From Myxococcales bacterium (lineage in GTDB: Bacteria; Myxococcota_A; UBA796; GCA-2862545): DNA of 40,504 nucleotides. The notes beneath the pieces are model-generated. The model searched no databases and was not told where the DNA came from. It saw nothing but the letters and a program-made list of their open reading frames with translations. Position numbers and translations under genes: made by a program. The stretch spans positions 1-40,504 of the forward strand of contig JAHQVJ010000091.1 of the NCBI GenBank assembly GCA_019634415.1, given 5' to 3'. Numbering within the stretch: position 1 is the first letter of the stretch; every line of letters starts with the position of its first letter. Positions 39,735-40,504 of this stretch are shown here, one piece after another.

Positions 39735-40504
39735 CCACCATCCACCTGCCGGGCCCGCTGCGGCCCTACACCGACCAACAGGCCACCGTCGAGGTCGAGG
39801 GCACCACCGTCGGAGACGCCCTGAAGGCACTCACGGCCACCTTTCCCGGGCTGGCGCCGCACCTGCGCGACGACAGCGGCACGCTGCGCAGCTTCGTGAA
39901 CGTGTACCTGGGCGACGAGGACATCCGGCACCTCGACGGCGAGGCCACCGTGGTGGACGGACAGGCCATCACCATCGTGCCGTCCATCGCGGGCGGTCAG
40001 GATCCGCTGCCCGAGCTCGACAACGCCGAGGTCTCTCGGTACAGCCGCCACCTGATCCTGCCCGAGGTGGGCATGGAGGGGCAGCGCAAGCTCAAGGGCG
40101 GGTCGGTGCTCTGCGTGGGCACGGGCGGGCTGGGCAGTCCCCTGCTGATGTACCTGGCCGCCGCGGGGGTGGGTCGGATCGGCCTGGTGGACTTCGACGT
40201 GGTCGACGAGAGCAACCTGCAGCGTCAGGTGCTCCACGGCACCTCGATGGTGGGTCGCAAGAAGGTGGAGAGCGCACGGCTGCGCATCGCCGACATCAAC
40301 CCCCACGTCCAGCTGGACGTCTACGAAGAAGCGCTCACCAGCGACAATGCGCTGCGCATCCTCGAGCCCTACGACGTGGTGGTGGACGGCACCGACAACT
40401 TCCCCACCCGCTACCTCGTCAACGACGCCTGCGTGATCCTGGGCAAGCCCAACGTGTACGGCTCGATCTTCCGCTTCGAGGGGCAGGCGAGCGTGTTCAA
40501 CCAC
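39731..40504 (+). CDS. CysO-MoeZ fusion: ubiquitin-like sulfur carrier joined to E1 enzyme (3' truncated)
   Basis: The frame runs from ATG 39731 to the window edge (258 residues, no stop). Residues 1-89 are a ThiS/MoaD/CysO-type ubiquitin-like domain ending in IAGG (Gly88-Gly89), where free carriers normally stop. After a ~10-residue linker (QDPLPELDNAE) comes a MoeB/MoeZ-type adenylyltransferase. It shows RYSRHLILPEVG, the ATP loop GTGGLGS (130-136), and VDFDVVDESNLQRQ with Arg165. The DGTDN segment lies at 219-223. In mycobacteria CysO and MoeZ are separate proteins. A C-terminal rhodanese domain would be expected beyond the edge. The enzyme would activate the Gly-Gly terminus and load sulfur. 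I verified the frame across the junction codon by codon. Confidence 0.88.
   Translation, partial: MTTIHLPGPLRPYTDQQATVEVEGTTVGDALKALTATFPGLAPHLRDDSGTLRSFVNVYLGDEDIRHLDGEATVVDGQAITIVPSIAGGQDPLPELDNAEVSRYSRHLILPEVGMEGQRKLKGGSVLCVGTGGLGSPLLMYLAAAGVGRIGLVDFDVVDESNLQRQVLHGTSMVGRKKVESARLRIADINPHVQLDVYEEALTSDNALRILEPYDVVVDGTDNFPTRYLVNDACVILGKPNVYGSIFRFEGQASVFNH

Noticed and set aside
1..40504. CRISPR arrays, insertion sequences, prophage or rRNA genes.
   Set aside because: No direct-repeat arrays, transposase, integrase or rRNA sequence was seen on either strand.

Overview
The window is a high-GC, gene-dense bacterial chromosome segment. Its style fits a predatory or social delta-proteobacterial lineage (Myxococcota or a close relative). 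It has Hanks-type Ser/Thr kinases with a C-terminal membrane anchor and PEGA-like tail, a giant pseudokinase-ATPase-histidine kinase, and nine lipoproteins, several with Asp/Thr-rich linkers after the lipobox. It also has FG-GAP, kelch, beta-helix and receptor-L-like surface proteins and an HDOD protein. The lineage is inferred from gene content only. There is no rRNA, insertion sequence, prophage or CRISPR array.

Layout. 1-3.6 kb: a truncated beta-helix surface protein, then a lipoprotein pair (diheme cytochrome and parallel beta-helix protein) matching the Shewanella SO_2930/SO_2929 pair. 3.7-9.8 kb: a membrane-fused spermidine synthase-like protein, a dienoyl-CoA isomerase-type crotonase, an FG-GAP lipoprotein and an MFS transporter. 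9.8-13.7 kb: a DUF763 protein behind a start-codon-spanning inverted repeat, a 2-hydroxychromene-2-carboxylate isomerase-like protein and a transmembrane Ser/Thr kinase. 13.7-17.3 kb: an Omp85/BamA-like barrel divergent from an L-domain lipoprotein and an M14 carboxypeptidase. 17.4-19.1 kb: a Pro-rich membrane protein coupled to a ParB-like protein whose end overlaps tRNA-Phe, then an atypical tRNA with anticodon CAG. 19.3-24.3 kb: a zinc-ribbon protein, tandem isocitrate dehydrogenase-type paralogues, an O-methyltransferase and an EI24/CysZ-type membrane protein. 24.3-27.3 kb: a Fur-box-controlled divergent locus with a double-HmuY lipoprotein on one side and kelch and small lipoproteins on the other. 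27.4-34.2 kb: a signalling cluster. 34.3-38.2 kb: HDOD, MtgA, an M15 peptidase, a GlsB-like protein and an AlkD-like DNA repair protein.

The most striking region is 38.2-40.5 kb. It holds a cysteine biosynthesis operon: cysM, a JAMM protease of the Mec type, and a ubiquitin-like CysO domain fused in frame to a MoeZ/MoeB-type E1 enzyme. In front of cysM lie a promoter-like sequence, a 21-codon open frame with eight Cys codons, and a strong intrinsic terminator ending 10 bases before the cysM start. This reads as a cysteine-responsive attenuator built on a leaderless poly-Cys leader peptide, an arrangement known from mycobacteria but found here in a Gram-negative-looking genome.

A second theme is that many starts have a TAnnnT-like hexamer exactly 6 bases upstream and no Shine-Dalgarno sequence. 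This predicts that leaderless mRNAs are common in this organism. Other genes have clear Shine-Dalgarno sites (GGAGG type), so both modes appear to coexist.
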